Shown here: positions 1 to 5,311 of the stretch, piece by piece | Layout: every line of letters starts with the position of its first letter | Position numbering within the stretch: position 1 is the stretch's first letter | Source: Alphaproteobacteria bacterium | Lineage (GTDB): Bacteria > Pseudomonadota > Alphaproteobacteria > Puniceispirillales > Puniceispirillaceae | Direction: 5' to 3' | Length of the DNA stretch: 5,311 nt | Assembly (NCBI GenBank): GCA_009936885.1 | Contig: JAACDT010000116.1 | Coordinates: forward strand, 1-5,311 | Position numbers and translations under genes: made by a program | Notes under the pieces: generated by a model | The model's input: only the letters and a program-made list of their open reading frames with translations | Database searches by the model: none | Told to the model about the DNA's origin: nothing

Positions 1-648
1 AGAACGCCTACCATGTTTTTCAAGCCCCACTTTAATCACATTAATTTTATGCGCAATTCCGGTTTCATCAGAGCCAGTCCCAGCGCCGACCCAATCAGAA
101 ACACTCCCGCCAAAAATACTGGCGGCAAGGGCAGATGAAATTGTTGAATTACCAATTCCCATTTCACCAAGAAGAAGAATATTTGAATCTGTGTCTACTG
201 CCTTTGCGCCAATTGACATCGCTTCAAGTAATTCTACCATGCTCATCGCTTCTGCTTGCGTGAAATCCTGCGTTGGAATATCTAACGATAACGGCTTTAC
301 GCATAACTCAGCACCGCTTAGGGCGCATAGCTGGTTCATTGCAGCGCCTCCTGCTTCAAAATTAGCAACCATAAGATGGGTTACTTCCTGCGGAAATGGA
401 TTTACCCCTTGCTTGCAAATCCCGTGATTACCCGCAAAAATAATAGCCTGCGCCTTATCCAGAACGGGTTTCTCATTACCTTGCCAGCTTGCCAGAAAAA
501 CCACTAATTTCTCTAACCTGCCAAGTGAGCCTGGCGGCTTTGTTAAGCTATCTTGATAAGCTCTTGCAGCAGCTTCAACCCGTTTATTTTTCTCTGGCAG
601 TGCGCTAATGAAATCAGTGACCATTTCAAGGCTTGAGATTATTTCCAT
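1..648 (-). CDS. cobT: Nicotinate-nucleotide--dimethylbenzimidazole phosphoribosyltransferase CobT (partial, 3' end off window)
   Basis: Makes alpha-ribazole 5'-phosphate from nicotinate mononucleotide and dimethylbenzimidazole, supplying the lower ligand of cobalamin; cytoplasmic. I translated 216 codons that stay open to base 1. Family signatures are visible in order: KPPGSLGRLE at residues 37-46, FAGNHGI at 71-77, GEMGIGNST at 161-169 (with the conserved Glu162) and VGAGTGSD at 187-194. The family is usually about 340-355 residues, so about 120-140 residues are missing, including the region that carries the catalytic glutamate (Glu317 in Salmonella CobT). The ATG at 648 is chosen because the frame upstream meets TGA within seven codons with no other usual start; a weak AGAG ribosome site lies 9 nt upstream (658-661). 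It follows cobU by 21 bp and is probably cotranscribed with it. P. denitrificans nomenclature calls this protein CobU, which invites confusion with the neighbour. Confidence 0.96.
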   Translation of the reverse strand, partial: MEIISSLEMVTDFISALPEKNKRVEAAARAYQDSLTKPPGSLGRLEKLVVFLASWQGNEKPVLDKAQAIIFAGNHGICKQGVNPFPQEVTHLMVANFEAGGAAMNQLCALSGAELCVKPLSLDIPTQDFTQAEAMSMVELLEAMSIGAKAVDTDSNILLLGEMGIGNSTISSALAASIFGGSVSDWVGAGTGSDETGIAHKINVIKVGLEKHGRRS

Positions 649-669
649 TTTTATGTTCTCTAAAGGTCA

Positions 670-1179
670 TTAGGGCTTTAATTTTAGGGGTATGCCAGAG
701 ATGCATGTATAAACTTCATCAACAGCCTCAGCTACGATTTGATTAAGACGACCTGCTTCATCACGAAATCGTCTTGCCAGCGCATTTTCAGGTACAATCC
801 CGCCCCCAACTTCATTAGTGACCAAAATAACGGGGTCACGGCGGGTGGCAATCGCCTCAATCAGTGAAGAGGTTGCTTTGGATATATCTTCTTCTGCAAA
901 GATGAGATTTGACAGCCATAATGTTAAGCAATCAACAAGGCAGGCTCCTTGCCTATCTAGGCTCGTTAGTATATTTGCAATTGCCAAGGGTTCACTTATG
1001 GTGCGCCATTCATCGCCTCTCCTTTGCTGATGGAGCTGAATTCGGTTTTCCATTTCTTCATCAAAGGCCTGCGCTGTTGCAATATAAATGACAGGCGTGC
1101 CATAGCTAAGAGTACGTTTTTCAGCAAAACTACTCTTTCCAGAACGGGCACCACCCGTTATTAATAACGAAGAAGACAT
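670..1179 (-). CDS. cobU: Bifunctional adenosylcobinamide kinase / adenosylcobinamide-phosphate guanylyltransferase CobU (CobP)
   Basis: Phosphorylates adenosylcobinamide and then transfers GMP to give adenosylcobinamide-GDP, the activated corrinoid for nucleotide-loop assembly; cytoplasmic. The 169-residue product has the expected length (about 170-180). Motifs: P-loop GGARSGKS at residues 9-16, YIATAQ at 32-37, the RIQLHQQRR stretch at 46-54 whose His50 fits the conserved histidine of the guanylylation segment, VDCLTLWLSN at 82-91, TNEVGGGIVPEN at 121-132, and ARRFRDEAGRLNQ at 135-147. Salmonella CobU has two adjacent histidines in the 46-54 segment; here only the second remains, as I recall for P. 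denitrificans CobP. The start at 1179 is well bounded, since an in-frame TAG lies six codons upstream (1195-1197). No strong ribosome site is seen before it. It heads the leftward cobU-cobT unit and is divergent from the phosphatase gene across 46 bp. In P. denitrificans nomenclature this is CobP. Confidence 0.97.
   Translation of the reverse strand: MSSSLLITGGARSGKSSFAEKRTLSYGTPVIYIATAQAFDEEMENRIQLHQQRRGDEWRTISEPLAIANILTSLDRQGACLVDCLTLWLSNLIFAEEDISKATSSLIEAIATRRDPVILVTNEVGGGIVPENALARRFRDEAGRLNQIVAEAVDEVYTCISGIPLKLKP
1156..1169. repeat. 14-bp perfect palindrome at the 5' end of cobU
   Basis: CGTTATTAATAACG reads the same on both strands, centred between 1162 and 1163. It lies in cobU codons 4-8, about 57-70 bp upstream of the phosphatase start, so it is well placed for an operator acting on the rightward unit or for an AT-rich promoter core. 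About 0.3 such perfect 14-mers would be expected by chance in a window this size, more for AT-rich sequence, so function is unproven. What is seen is the symmetry; the regulatory role is inference. Confidence 0.35.
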
Positions 1180-1191
1180 GACTTCATTCGT

Positions 1192-1205
1192 AGCCTAAAC
1201 AGGCT
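1192..1205. repeat. Small inverted repeat (5-bp stem, 4-nt loop) in the divergent gap
   Basis: AGCCT and AGGCT flank an AAAC spacer. It could form a short hairpin in either leader or be a small protein-binding site. No U-run follows on either strand to make it a terminator (the plus strand continues with an A-run; the minus side reads CGAATGAAG). A 5-bp stem is common by chance, so only its position gives it interest. Confidence 0.3.
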
Positions 1206-1209
1206 CAAA

Positions 1210-1214
1210 AAGGA
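1210..1214 (+). promoter_or_regulatory. Ribosome binding site of the phosphatase gene
   Basis: AAGGA lies 11 nt before the ATG at 1226 and 8 nt before an in-frame TTG at 1223. The spacing slightly suits the TTG, but ATG is the stronger codon and is taken as the start; the two choices differ by one residue. An in-frame TAA at 1196-1198 rules out starts farther upstream than that. Confidence 0.6.
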
Positions 1215-1225
1215 ATATATTTTTG

Positions 1226-1816
1226 ATGTCATCACGCGCCCAAAAGCTTCTTACATTCATCCGGCATGCCCCAAGTGAGCCCAGCGGTTTTCTTTATGGT
1301 CGCTATGACGCTGATATTGGCGCCATTGCACCTGATACTATTTCATTTCTGCGAGCGCAGATAATAGAAGATAGCTTGATTATATGTAGCCCTGCAACAA
1401 GATGCCTGAAAACATGTGATGCTGTGTTATCCAAAGCTAACCCGCGTCAAACGCATGATGCACTTTGGGAGCAGTCTTTTGGCACATGGGATGGCACCGC
1501 CTTCTCACAACTGCCAGATATAGGCATTCTTACAGGAGAAGCGCTTGCAGACTTCACACCTCCTGATGGCGAGAGTTTTTCAGATCTTTGCAGGCGTGTT
1601 CATCCCATAATTGAGAATATCTGTTTAAATGATTCTGCCCAGAATATTACATTTTTCGTTCATGCAGGGGTAATTCGCGCGGCGCTCTCACTTGCGTTTA
1701 GCAGTCACATATCAGCCCTTAGTTGTGAGATTGACCCCTTGTCAGTTACAGAATTTCGCTATCTGGGCGAGCAGGGTTTCTCGGTCATATCTGTTAATAG
1801 AACTACAATTAAATGA
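1226..1816 (+). CDS. Histidine phosphatase family protein, probable alpha-ribazole / adenosylcobalamin-5'-phosphate phosphatase
   Basis: Likely removes the 5' phosphate from alpha-ribazole phosphate or adenosylcobalamin 5'-phosphate, as Salmonella CobC does. The 196-residue product matches that family's size (about 200). Histidine-phosphatase landmarks are present: FIRHA at residues 11-15 (Arg13 and His14, the phosphorylated histidine), YGRYDADI at 24-31, CSPATRC at 54-60 with Arg59, Glu82 in WEQSFGTWDG (81-90), the PPDGES segment at 112-117, and FVHAG at 144-148 with the second catalytic His146. The classic RHG reads RHA here. The family contains many phosphatases and mutases, so the substrate is inferred from the setting: it is the first gene of a B12 operon and its stop overlaps the cbiB start by 4 bp. 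No signal peptide is seen, fitting a cytoplasmic enzyme. Beware that 'CobC' means this enzyme in Salmonella but the decarboxylase two genes on in P. denitrificans. Confidence 0.85.
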   Translation: MSSRAQKLLTFIRHAPSEPSGFLYGRYDADIGAIAPDTISFLRAQIIEDSLIICSPATRCLKTCDAVLSKANPRQTHDALWEQSFGTWDGTAFSQLPDIGILTGEALADFTPPDGESFSDLCRRVHPIIENICLNDSAQNITFFVHAGVIRAALSLAFSSHISALSCEIDPLSVTEFRYLGEQGFSVISVNRTTIK

Positions 1817-2778
1817 GTATGCTTATCTGCACCGTGATTGCTCTTATAATCGACCGAACAATTGGCTGGCCTGAACGGCTATTCAAGCGCATCTCTCATC
1901 CAGTTGTAGCAATCGGACATCTTATTAGCTGGTGTGATAAAACATTAAACAAAACAGATAGGTCTTCAGCTGTCAGACGTATTAGCGGCATTATTACTGT
2001 TATTATAGTCGCAGGGGTTTGTCTTTTGGTTGCTCTTATTATATCGCACTTCATTCCTGAGGGTGTTTTTGGCATCATTCTAACATCCTTGCTTATCTGG
2101 CCTTGGATTGCGGCTAAGTCCCTGAACGACCATGTAATAAAAGTAGCGATTGCGCTTGCAGCTTCGGATTTAAATGCAGCGCGCAGTGCTGTTTCCATGA
2201 TAGTTGGGCGAAATGCCAAAACGCTTGATAATTTTGGTATTGCAAGAGCCAGTCTTGAAAGTCTTGCTGAGAATACGTCAGACGGCGTTGTTGCCCCTTT
2301 ATTTTGGACCGTTATATTCGGCCTTCCAGGCTTGTTTGTATATAAAGCTATCAATACTATGGATTCAATGATTGGTTATCGCACTCAAAATTATGAAGCC
2401 TTTGGATGGGCAGCAGCTAAGCTAGATGATTTAGCTAATTTTCTGCCTGCCAGACTGACAGGATTACTATTCGCGTTAACAGCTATAAAGCCTATCTATT
2501 CTATGACTATTATGTGGCGTGATGCGAGCAAGCATCGCTCGCCAAATGCGGGCTGGCCTGAATCAGGCTTTGCTGCAGCTCTTAACATACGGCTATCAGG
2601 GCCACGCGACTATGAAGACACCAGAAGCAGCGATAAATGGTTGCATGAGGAAGGCGAAAACCCCACAGAAAAAGATATCGTTCTTGGTCTAAAACACTAT
2701 AACCGATTGTTAAATTGGCTTAAAGTGGTTGCATTTGCGCTGTTGGTATTATTTTGGCTAGACAAGGCTGGGTATTAA
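1813..2778 (+). CDS. cbiB: Adenosylcobinamide-phosphate synthase CbiB (CobD of P. denitrificans)
   Basis: Joins adenosylcobyric acid to (R)-1-amino-2-propanol phosphate, giving adenosylcobinamide phosphate; an integral inner-membrane protein. The 321-residue length is typical (about 320). Conserved stretches: DRTIGWPERL at 14-23, SHPVVAIGHLI at 28-38, SLNDHV at 103-108, SMIVGRNAKTLD at 128-139, ESLAENTSDGVVAPLFW at 149-165, NTMDSMIGY at 181-189, the LDDLANFLPARL stretch at 204-215, and a RDASKHRSPNAGWPES motif at 236-251. Hydrophobic segments that could span the membrane lie near 1-13, 57-80, 85-101, 159-178, 211-230 and 303-316. The ATG at 1813 overlaps the upstream TGA (ATGA) with no clear ribosome site, which suggests translational coupling; an in-frame ATG two codons later is the alternative start. 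The TAA is directly followed by the ATG of the decarboxylase, whose product is the precursor CbiB uses. Confidence 0.97.
   Translation: MSMLICTVIALIIDRTIGWPERLFKRISHPVVAIGHLISWCDKTLNKTDRSSAVRRISGIITVIIVAGVCLLVALIISHFIPEGVFGIILTSLLIWPWIAAKSLNDHVIKVAIALAASDLNAARSAVSMIVGRNAKTLDNFGIARASLESLAENTSDGVVAPLFWTVIFGLPGLFVYKAINTMDSMIGYRTQNYEAFGWAAAKLDDLANFLPARLTGLLFALTAIKPIYSMTIMWRDASKHRSPNAGWPESGFAAALNIRLSGPRDYEDTRSSDKWLHEEGENPTEKDIVLGLKHYNRLLNWLKVVAFALLVLFWLDKAGY
2524..2542. repeat. Inverted repeat inside cbiB (6-bp stem, 7-nt loop)
   Basis: GCGAGC and GCTCGC flank a 7-nt spacer, and GATGC/GCATC (2521-2525 and 2532-2536) form a competing, overlapping pair. It falls in codons for the conserved RDASKHRSP motif, so amino-acid constraint may explain it. 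No T-run follows, so it is not a terminator. Listed as a possible local mRNA structure only. Confidence 0.25.
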
Positions 2779-3771
2779 ATGGCGGCACGTGAACATGGCG
2801 GTGATTTAGATAGAGCCATTATCCAATATGGCGGCAACCGCAATGACTGGATTGATTTATCAACTGGCATTAACCCCTACGCCTACCCTGTTTCTAATCT
2901 TGCATCGAGCCTCACATCAGGTCTCTTGAGAGATTTGCCAGACCAGCAGCTTATAGACACCACCGCCCAGTTAGCCAAAAATGCTTATCGGGCAAATTTC
3001 AGCGGCTTGCCATTAGCAGGCGCTCAACAAGCCATCCAGCTTTTCCCATCAATCATTAAGGCAGGTTCAAAAAAAGCCTGTGTTCTGCATCCAAGCTATA
3101 ATGAATATGAAGCTCAATTACACAAAGCTAGCTGGCAGATTACCCATTGCCACCATCTTGATGAGATGAGAGGTGCTGATTGTGCTATTATCACAAACCC
3201 AAATAATCCTGATGGAAGACAATTTTTGCCAACAGAACTACTTGAGCTGGCACATAGTGTTGGCACACTTATTGTCGATGAGAGCTTTTGTGATTTATAT
3301 CCGCATCTCTCAGTCTTGCCGCTAACAACAGAACAATACCAAAATATCATAGTGTTTCGCTCTTTTGGTAAATTTTATGGTCTTGCAGGATTGCGGCTTG
3401 GTTTTATTTTTTCTAATAGTAAAACCCTCAACCAATTTGCGAGCGCTGCTGGAAAATGGTCTGTATCGGCCCTTGCTCTTGCCATTGGCGCTGATGCTTT
3501 GCAGGATGAAAACTGGCGCCAGCAGACAATGATAAAGCTGAGACATGATGCTAAACGCCTAGATAGAATAGCTCACCAAAACGGGCTTCATCTTATAGGG
3601 GGCACAGATTTATTTCGCTTATATCAGTGTGATAATGCAAAAAATATACAAGATAAACTAGCAGGACATAAAATATGGAGCCGTGTTTTTAGCTATTCTG
3701 AGAATTGGGTAAGGCTTGGAATTCCGCCAGATACTGGCTGGGAGCCGCTTGAGAGAGCGCTTCAAAGCTAG
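2779..3771 (+). CDS. cobD: Threonine-phosphate decarboxylase CobD (CobC of P. denitrificans), PLP-dependent
   Basis: Decarboxylates L-threonine O-3-phosphate to (R)-1-aminopropan-2-yl phosphate, the linker that CbiB attaches to the corrin; cytoplasmic, aminotransferase fold type I. The 330-residue product shows the family start EHGGDLDRA (5-13) and [10 protein letters not shown] (24-33), then the PLP-fold motifs NPNNPDG (140-146), VDES (166-169) with Asp167 for the pyridine nitrogen, [15 protein letters not shown] (195-209) with Lys198 as the Schiff-base lysine, and VRLG (311-314) whose Arg312 fits the substrate-carboxylate arginine. The N-terminal signature and operon position separate it from histidinol-phosphate aminotransferase, its closest lookalike. 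It begins immediately after the cbiB TAA; an AAGG at 2764-2767, 11 nt upstream within cbiB, can act as the ribosome site. Its TAG stop overlaps the stop of the convergent cobQ. Threonine kinase (PduX/BluE-like), needed to make the substrate, is not in the window. Confidence 0.95.
   Translation: MAAREHGGDLDRAIIQYGGNRNDWIDLSTGINPYAYPVSNLASSLTSGLLRDLPDQQLIDTTAQLAKNAYRANFSGLPLAGAQQAIQLFPSIIKAGSKKACVLHPSYNEYEAQLHKASWQITHCHHLDEMRGADCAIITNPNNPDGRQFLPTELLELAHSVGTLIVDESFCDLYPHLSVLPLTTEQYQNIIVFRSFGKFYGLAGLRLGFIFSNSKTLNQFASAAGKWSVSALALAIGADALQDENWRQQTMIKLRHDAKRLDRIAHQNGLHLIGGTDLFRLYQCDNAKNIQDKLAGHKIWSRVFSYSENWVRLGIPPDTGWEPLERALQS
3768..3771. other. Overlapping convergent stop codons (CTAG)
   Basis: The decarboxylase ends with TAG at 3769-3771 on the plus strand and cobQ ends with TAG at 3770-3768 on the minus strand, so the palindrome CTAG serves both. 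It sits in a larger GCTAGC palindrome (3767-3772). There is no intergenic DNA and no recognisable terminator hairpin with a T-run on either side, so transcripts from each operon are expected to run some way into the other gene unless Rho acts. Confidence 0.9.
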
Positions 3772-5219
3772 CGGGCAATCGCAAAAATTTTATCCACATT
3801 CAAATATGTTTCAATGTGATCTGCAAGCCTATCAAGCGTTTCTTCTATCTGAACATCATAGGAAAACCCGCTGACTGAAATGTCTAATTTATCTAGAAAC
3901 GCCTTGCGAAACCTATCTTGCGAGAGAAGCCCATGGAGGTAACTGCCTTGAACACGGCCATCTTGTGAGCATGCCCCCTCATTTTTTCCGTCTATCACCG
4001 CAAAAGGGCGCGCGCAATCTGCTCCGCTGGTCTCTCCAAGGTGAATTTCATAGCCTTTTATTTCAAGAGATGTTGCAAAATGGGTGGCGCTTACAACTCT
4101 GACTGTTTTTCCTGCTTGCATAACTGTTTGGATTTGCAAAAAACCTAATCCCTCAGTTTCTCCTGCCTCTCCTTCAATCCCGTCTGGATCGCAAATTTTA
4201 GTCCCAAGCATTTGATACCCACCGCAAATACCCAAAATAGAACCGCCACGGCGATGATGTGCTTTAAGATCAATATCCCAGCCCTGTTCCCGCAGAAAGC
4301 TCAGATCGTCTATTGTAGATTTACTGCCAGGTATTAGAACAAGATTAATATCCGCTGGAATTGCTTGCCCTGCTTTTATCATAATAAGTTCTATTTCAGC
4401 TTCTTGAGAAAGTGGATCCAAATCGTCAAAATTTGCCATTCGGGAGAGACATAAACAGGCAATTTTATAATGTGTAAAAGCTTTGGGGCTATGGGAGGCT
4501 ATATCAAGCGCATCTTCTGCAGGCAGGCGCCACGCATCCTTAAAATAAGGTAGCACTCCAAAACCTTCCCAGTTCGTGCGTGACTTTATAAACTCATACC
4601 CCTCATCAAACAAACTGACATCACCCCTAAATTTATTGACGATGAATCCTTCAATCAAATCACGGTCGTTATCTGGTAATATGGCATCTGTTCCAACAAG
4701 CTGGGCAATAACACCCCCCCTATCAATATCACCAACCAATACCACAGGAACAGATGCCGCACTCGCAAACCCCATATTAGCAATGTCATTTTGGCGTAAA
4801 TTAATCTCAGCAGGGCTGCCAGCACCCTCAATAATAACTAAATCAGATTGTGATTTCAGCCTTTCAAAACTGGTTAAAACAGGTGCTAATAGCTGGCGTT
4901 TAATATGAGTATATTCACGCGCTTTTAACGAGCTATGATATTTGCCATGTATAATTAACTGAGAGCCTGTTTCAGTTTCAGGTTTCAAAAGGATTGGGTT
5001 CATATCTGTATGGGATTGCTTTTTACTGGCGCGTGCCTGTAATGCTTGTGCGCGCCCTATTTCGCCGCCATCAGCAGTCACAGCAGCATTATTAGACATG
5101 TTCTGTGGTTTAAATGGAGAGACGCTAAGCCCACGATTACTGGCGGCTCTGCATAAGCCGGCAACCAGGACTGACTTGCCAACATTGGAGCCAGTGCCTT
5201 GTATCATTACAGCAGGCAT
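3768..5219 (-). CDS. cobQ: Cobyric acid synthase CobQ (glutamine-hydrolysing; CbiP type)
   Basis: Performs four ATP- and glutamine-dependent amidations (side chains b, d, e, g) of adenosylcobyrinic acid a,c-diamide to give adenosylcobyric acid; cytoplasmic. The 483 residues match the usual 480-510. The N-terminal dethiobiotin-synthetase-like ATPase domain (about 1-230) has a P-loop GTGSNVGKS at 8-16, [10 protein letters not shown] at 36-45, [12 protein letters not shown] at 131-142, DIDRGG at 164-169 and VNKFRGD at 194-200. The C-terminal class I (triad-type) glutaminase domain (about 250-440) has IPGSKST at 296-302, [10 protein letters not shown] at 330-339 with nucleophile Cys332, GYEIHLG at 389-395, and GSYLHG at 425-430 with His429. 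No key residue is missing. The start at 5219 follows an AGAAGG ribosome site. It is the second gene after cobO, 16 bp apart, so it is very likely in the same transcript. A 7-G run encodes the DIDRGG motif with the frame intact. Confidence 0.98.
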   Translation of the reverse strand: MPAVMIQGTGSNVGKSVLVAGLCRAASNRGLSVSPFKPQNMSNNAAVTADGGEIGRAQALQARASKKQSHTDMNPILLKPETETGSQLIIHGKYHSSLKAREYTHIKRQLLAPVLTSFERLKSQSDLVIIEGAGSPAEINLRQNDIANMGFASAASVPVVLVGDIDRGGVIAQLVGTDAILPDNDRDLIEGFIVNKFRGDVSLFDEGYEFIKSRTNWEGFGVLPYFKDAWRLPAEDALDIASHSPKAFTHYKIACLCLSRMANFDDLDPLSQEAEIELIMIKAGQAIPADINLVLIPGSKSTIDDLSFLREQGWDIDLKAHHRRGGSILGICGGYQMLGTKICDPDGIEGEAGETEGLGFLQIQTVMQAGKTVRVVSATHFATSLEIKGYEIHLGETSGADCARPFAVIDGKNEGACSQDGRVQGSYLHGLLSQDRFRKAFLDKLDISVSGFSYDVQIEETLDRLADHIETYLNVDKIFAIAR

Positions 5220-5229
5220 TCCATCAAAA

Positions 5230-5235
5230 CCTTCT
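5230..5235 (-). promoter_or_regulatory. Ribosome binding site of cobQ
   Basis: AGAAGG on the minus strand lies 10 nt before the ATG at 5219 and supports that start. An ATG five bases upstream of it is out of frame and ignored. The site begins right after the cobO stop codon. Confidence 0.65.
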
Positions 5236-5311
5236 CTAAAACTCTATCCCTTTTTGGGCTTTAATACCGTCACGAAACGGATGCTTAATAAGCGACATTT
5301 CTGTTACTAAG
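5236..5311 (-). CDS. cobO: Cob(I)yrinic acid a,c-diamide adenosyltransferase CobO (C-terminal end only; 5' part off window)
   Basis: Transfers the 5'-deoxyadenosyl group from ATP to the reduced cobalt of the corrinoid, the step just before CobQ. Only the last 24 codons and the TAG stop are in the window, reading [19 protein letters not shown] followed by KGIEF. The VTEM, KHPF, G-(I/V)-KAQ and GIEF-stop elements are the C-terminal signature of the CobO/BtuR (CobA) adenosyltransferase family, whose E. coli member ends in a very similar KHPF...GIKAQ...GI segment. The family is about 180-205 residues, so roughly 160-180 residues lie to the right. The 16-bp spacing to cobQ and shared strand indicate a cobO-cobQ operon. 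CobO versus BtuR naming is not separable from this fragment; the cobQ neighbour favours CobO. Confidence 0.88.
   Translation of the reverse strand, partial: LVTEMSLIKHPFRDGIKAQKGIEF

Larger units (their letters stand above)
1180..1225. promoter_or_regulatory. Divergent intergenic region between cobU and the phosphatase-cbiB-cobD operon
   Basis: This 46-bp gap is the only divergent start region in the window, so promoters for both units should lie in it or in the flanking coding ends. On the minus strand a TATATT (about 1216-1221) with a poor TTGGGC 18 nt upstream could serve cobU; no convincing sigma-70 promoter is seen for the plus strand. The gap is far too short for a cobalamin riboswitch, which is about 200 nt. 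The assignment rests on gene orientation rather than on good promoter motifs. Confidence 0.4.

Noticed and set aside
191..427. 78-codon open frame on the plus strand
   Set aside because: Antisense to cobT, in the stretch that encodes the NHG and GEMGIGNST motifs on the other strand.
818..1091. Two plus-strand open frames of 60-70 codons
   Set aside because: Both are antisense to cobU and lack any domain features; the cobU frame explains the sequence.
1223..1225. TTG as the phosphatase start
   Set aside because: It is in frame and one codon upstream with good spacing to AAGGA, but the adjacent ATG at 1226 is the more usual initiation codon.
1896..2354. 152-codon open frame on the minus strand
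   Set aside because: It lies wholly antisense to the conserved middle of cbiB, matches no family I recognise, and looks like a shadow of the cbiB reading frame.
3756..3795. Possible transcription terminator at the convergent junction
   Set aside because: Only 3- to 4-bp stems (for example CGCT/AGCG at 3758-3773) are available, and the AAAAATTTT run near 3783-3791 is not directly attached to a GC-rich stem.
4576..4908. 110-codon open frame on the plus strand
   Set aside because: Antisense to the ATPase domain of cobQ, whose motifs are all intact; no ribosome site or recognisable domain.
5098..5311. 70-codon plus-strand open frame reaching the right edge
   Set aside because: It is antisense to the cobQ N-terminus and to the cobO C-terminus, both of which show strong family motifs.
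1..5311. Cobalamin riboswitch, tRNA, CRISPR array, insertion sequence or attachment site
   Set aside because: Coding sequence fills almost the whole window, the non-coding gaps are 16-46 bp, and no repeats, transposase motifs or tRNA-like sequences were seen.

Overview
This window is a compact, densely packed block of late cobalamin (vitamin B12) biosynthesis genes from a bacterium. The protein motifs, the CobQ and CobO types, and a decarboxylase close to the Pseudomonas denitrificans/rhizobial CobC resemble alphaproteobacterial versions. Base composition leans AT (roughly low-to-mid 40s percent GC judged by eye), so a low-GC, possibly marine, alphaproteobacterium is plausible. That assignment is inference from motifs only.

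Layout, left to right. On the minus strand: cobT (running off the left edge, C-terminus missing), preceded 21 bp upstream by cobU, reading as a cobU-cobT operon pointing left. A 46-bp divergent gap (1180-1225) follows. Then comes a tight plus-strand operon of three genes: a histidine-phosphatase-family gene (probable alpha-ribazole/adenosylcobalamin-5'-phosphate phosphatase), cbiB (= cobD of P. denitrificans; overlaps the phosphatase by 4 bp as ATGA), and threonine-phosphate decarboxylase (= cobD of Salmonella, cobC of P. denitrificans; TAAATG junction with no gap). This operon meets, tail to tail, a minus-strand cobQ; the two stop codons share the palindrome CTAG. Sixteen bases upstream of cobQ is the stop codon of a cobO gene, of which only the last 24 codons are present at the right edge; it was not among long ORFs but its C-terminal signature is clear.

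The genes cover nearly consecutive steps. CobO adenosylates the corrin ring; CobQ amidates side chains b, d, e and g to give adenosylcobyric acid; the decarboxylase makes aminopropanol phosphate; CbiB attaches it; CobU phosphorylates and guanylylates the product; CobT makes alpha-ribazole phosphate; the phosphatase removes the 5' phosphate before or after the final joining. The final joining enzyme (CobS/CobV) is not in the window and may lie just left of cobT.

No RNA genes, mobile elements, CRISPR arrays or cobalamin riboswitch are seen, and no stretch over 300 bases lacks a gene. I see no sign of an undescribed system: every gene belongs to a known pathway. The points worth a second look are small ones: the shared stop-codon palindrome, a 14-bp perfect palindrome and a small hairpin at the divergent start region, the RHA (not RHG) phosphatase motif, and a 7-G run in a conserved cobQ motif.
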